Below are positions 63,233 through 64,000 of a DNA stretch of 64,000 bases, piece by piece. Position 1 is the first letter of the stretch. Each line of letters begins with the position of its first letter. Both the position numbers and the translations under genes were made by a program. A model generated the notes under the pieces. It had not been told where the DNA came from and searched no databases. It saw only the letters and a list, made by a program, of their open reading frames with translations. This DNA is from Brugia malayi (taxonomy: Eukaryota; Nematoda; Chromadorea; Rhabditida; Onchocercidae). Location of the stretch: NCBI RefSeq assembly GCF_000002995.4, contig NW_025062475.1, positions 5,060,528 to 5,124,527 of the forward strand, written 5' to 3'.

Positions 63233-64000
63233 ATATGTTGATTTTATGAAAAATGAAATCAAAGTTTTGAAGGATTATTAGTTAAGACACATAGCATGAG
63301 AAAGATGTAAAGAAAGCAAATGCAGACTGCAAGCATTTTCTCTCATTTTATCTTTTCTTTGTTTTTCCAATTCATTTTAGCTTTTCATTCATATTTTATT
63401 TTCTTCACAATTAATTCTAATACTATTTTTTCTACACCAAAACAAATATGAGCAACAGTAAATAATTAGTAATTGGTAATTATAGTAATTATAATAATAA
63501 AATTAGTAATAACAAGAATAATAACCAATGATTAATAATAAATAATAGTAAATAAACAAGTAAACAATAAATAACAATATTAATTGTAATGATATCACGA
63601 ATAGCAGTAATGGCAGTTGTTGTTGCAGTAAAAGTACTATAGTTAATATTGGTAGTACTAGTAAATAACAATTCTAATTATAATGATAGTACCACTAACA
63701 GTAATAATGTAGTAATAGTAATAGTAATAGTAATAGTAGTTGTTGTTGCGTATTTTTTATCCAAAAAGTGATGTTTATTTTCCAGTGTACTATATGTTTA
63801 CTCCAATGTAGTATTTAATGTGTTTATTTCAAACTTTTTCATTCACTTTGTTTTCTTTACATTCTCTTTCTTTCGCATCTGTCTCCCTCTCTCTCTCTCT
63901 TTTCTTCTCAATACGCTTTTCCTTGCCCTTTGCAGAATTAGCAAATGTAGTAGTATTAACAATAACAATAATAGTAGTAGTAGTAGTGGTGGTGCTGATA
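63233..64000. other. AT-rich window end with degenerate AAT/AGT repeats
   Basis: Degenerate AAT, AGT and GTT units occur at about 63,480-63,745 and 63,965-63,995, with a CT run near 63,882-63,902. No gene was seen before the window ends. Confidence 0.5.

Overview
The window looks like nuclear DNA from an AT-rich nematode, most likely a filarial or other spirurid worm. The evidence is short multi-exon genes, acceptors of the TTTCAG/TTTTAG type, isolated acceptor-like sites just upstream of several ATGs (as expected for spliced-leader addition), and proteins recognisable as metazoan orthologues. The species is inference. No rRNA, tRNA, CRISPR array, bacterial operon or intact transposon was seen.

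Left part (1-36,157) is gene-dense. Eight genes all lie on the + strand: (1) the 3' part of APC2, the cullin subunit of the anaphase-promoting complex; (2) a soluble inorganic pyrophosphatase (pyp-1 type); (3) NSE4, the kleisin of the SMC5/6 complex; (4) an ANKZF1/Vms1 ribosome-quality-control peptidyl-tRNA hydrolase; (5) isopentenyl-diphosphate isomerase; (6) signal peptidase complex subunit 3; (7) a USP46/USP12 deubiquitinase; (8) a Slingshot-type phosphatase. I rebuilt the exons of each by hand. Reading phase closes across every junction listed, which supports the models. Two introns need GC-AG boundaries to keep frame. The genes are mostly unrelated housekeeping functions: cell cycle, genome stability, translation quality control, isoprenoids, secretion, ubiquitin and actin. 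Their shared strand raises the question of polycistronic transcription, but spacings are 0.5-2.8 kb.

Right part (36,158-64,000) is very different. It is about 28 kb of AT-rich, low-complexity DNA packed with microsatellites: TG, TA, GA/CT, CATA/TATG, and long AAT and ATT arrays. It has no complete gene. Against this background a few short, less AT-rich, non-repetitive islands keep open frames next to plausible splice sites. They lie near 36.7, 43.7, 48.4, 55.5, 58.0, 60.7 and 61.1 kb. The best is a terminal exon on the minus strand at 48,331-48,561. The simplest reading is long introns of one or more genes that continue past the right edge. I could not identify these genes. The right part also holds a three-unit G-rich tract, a 14-bp perfect hairpin, a 32-nt exact direct repeat, and reverse-complementary AAT/ATT arrays about 10 kb apart.
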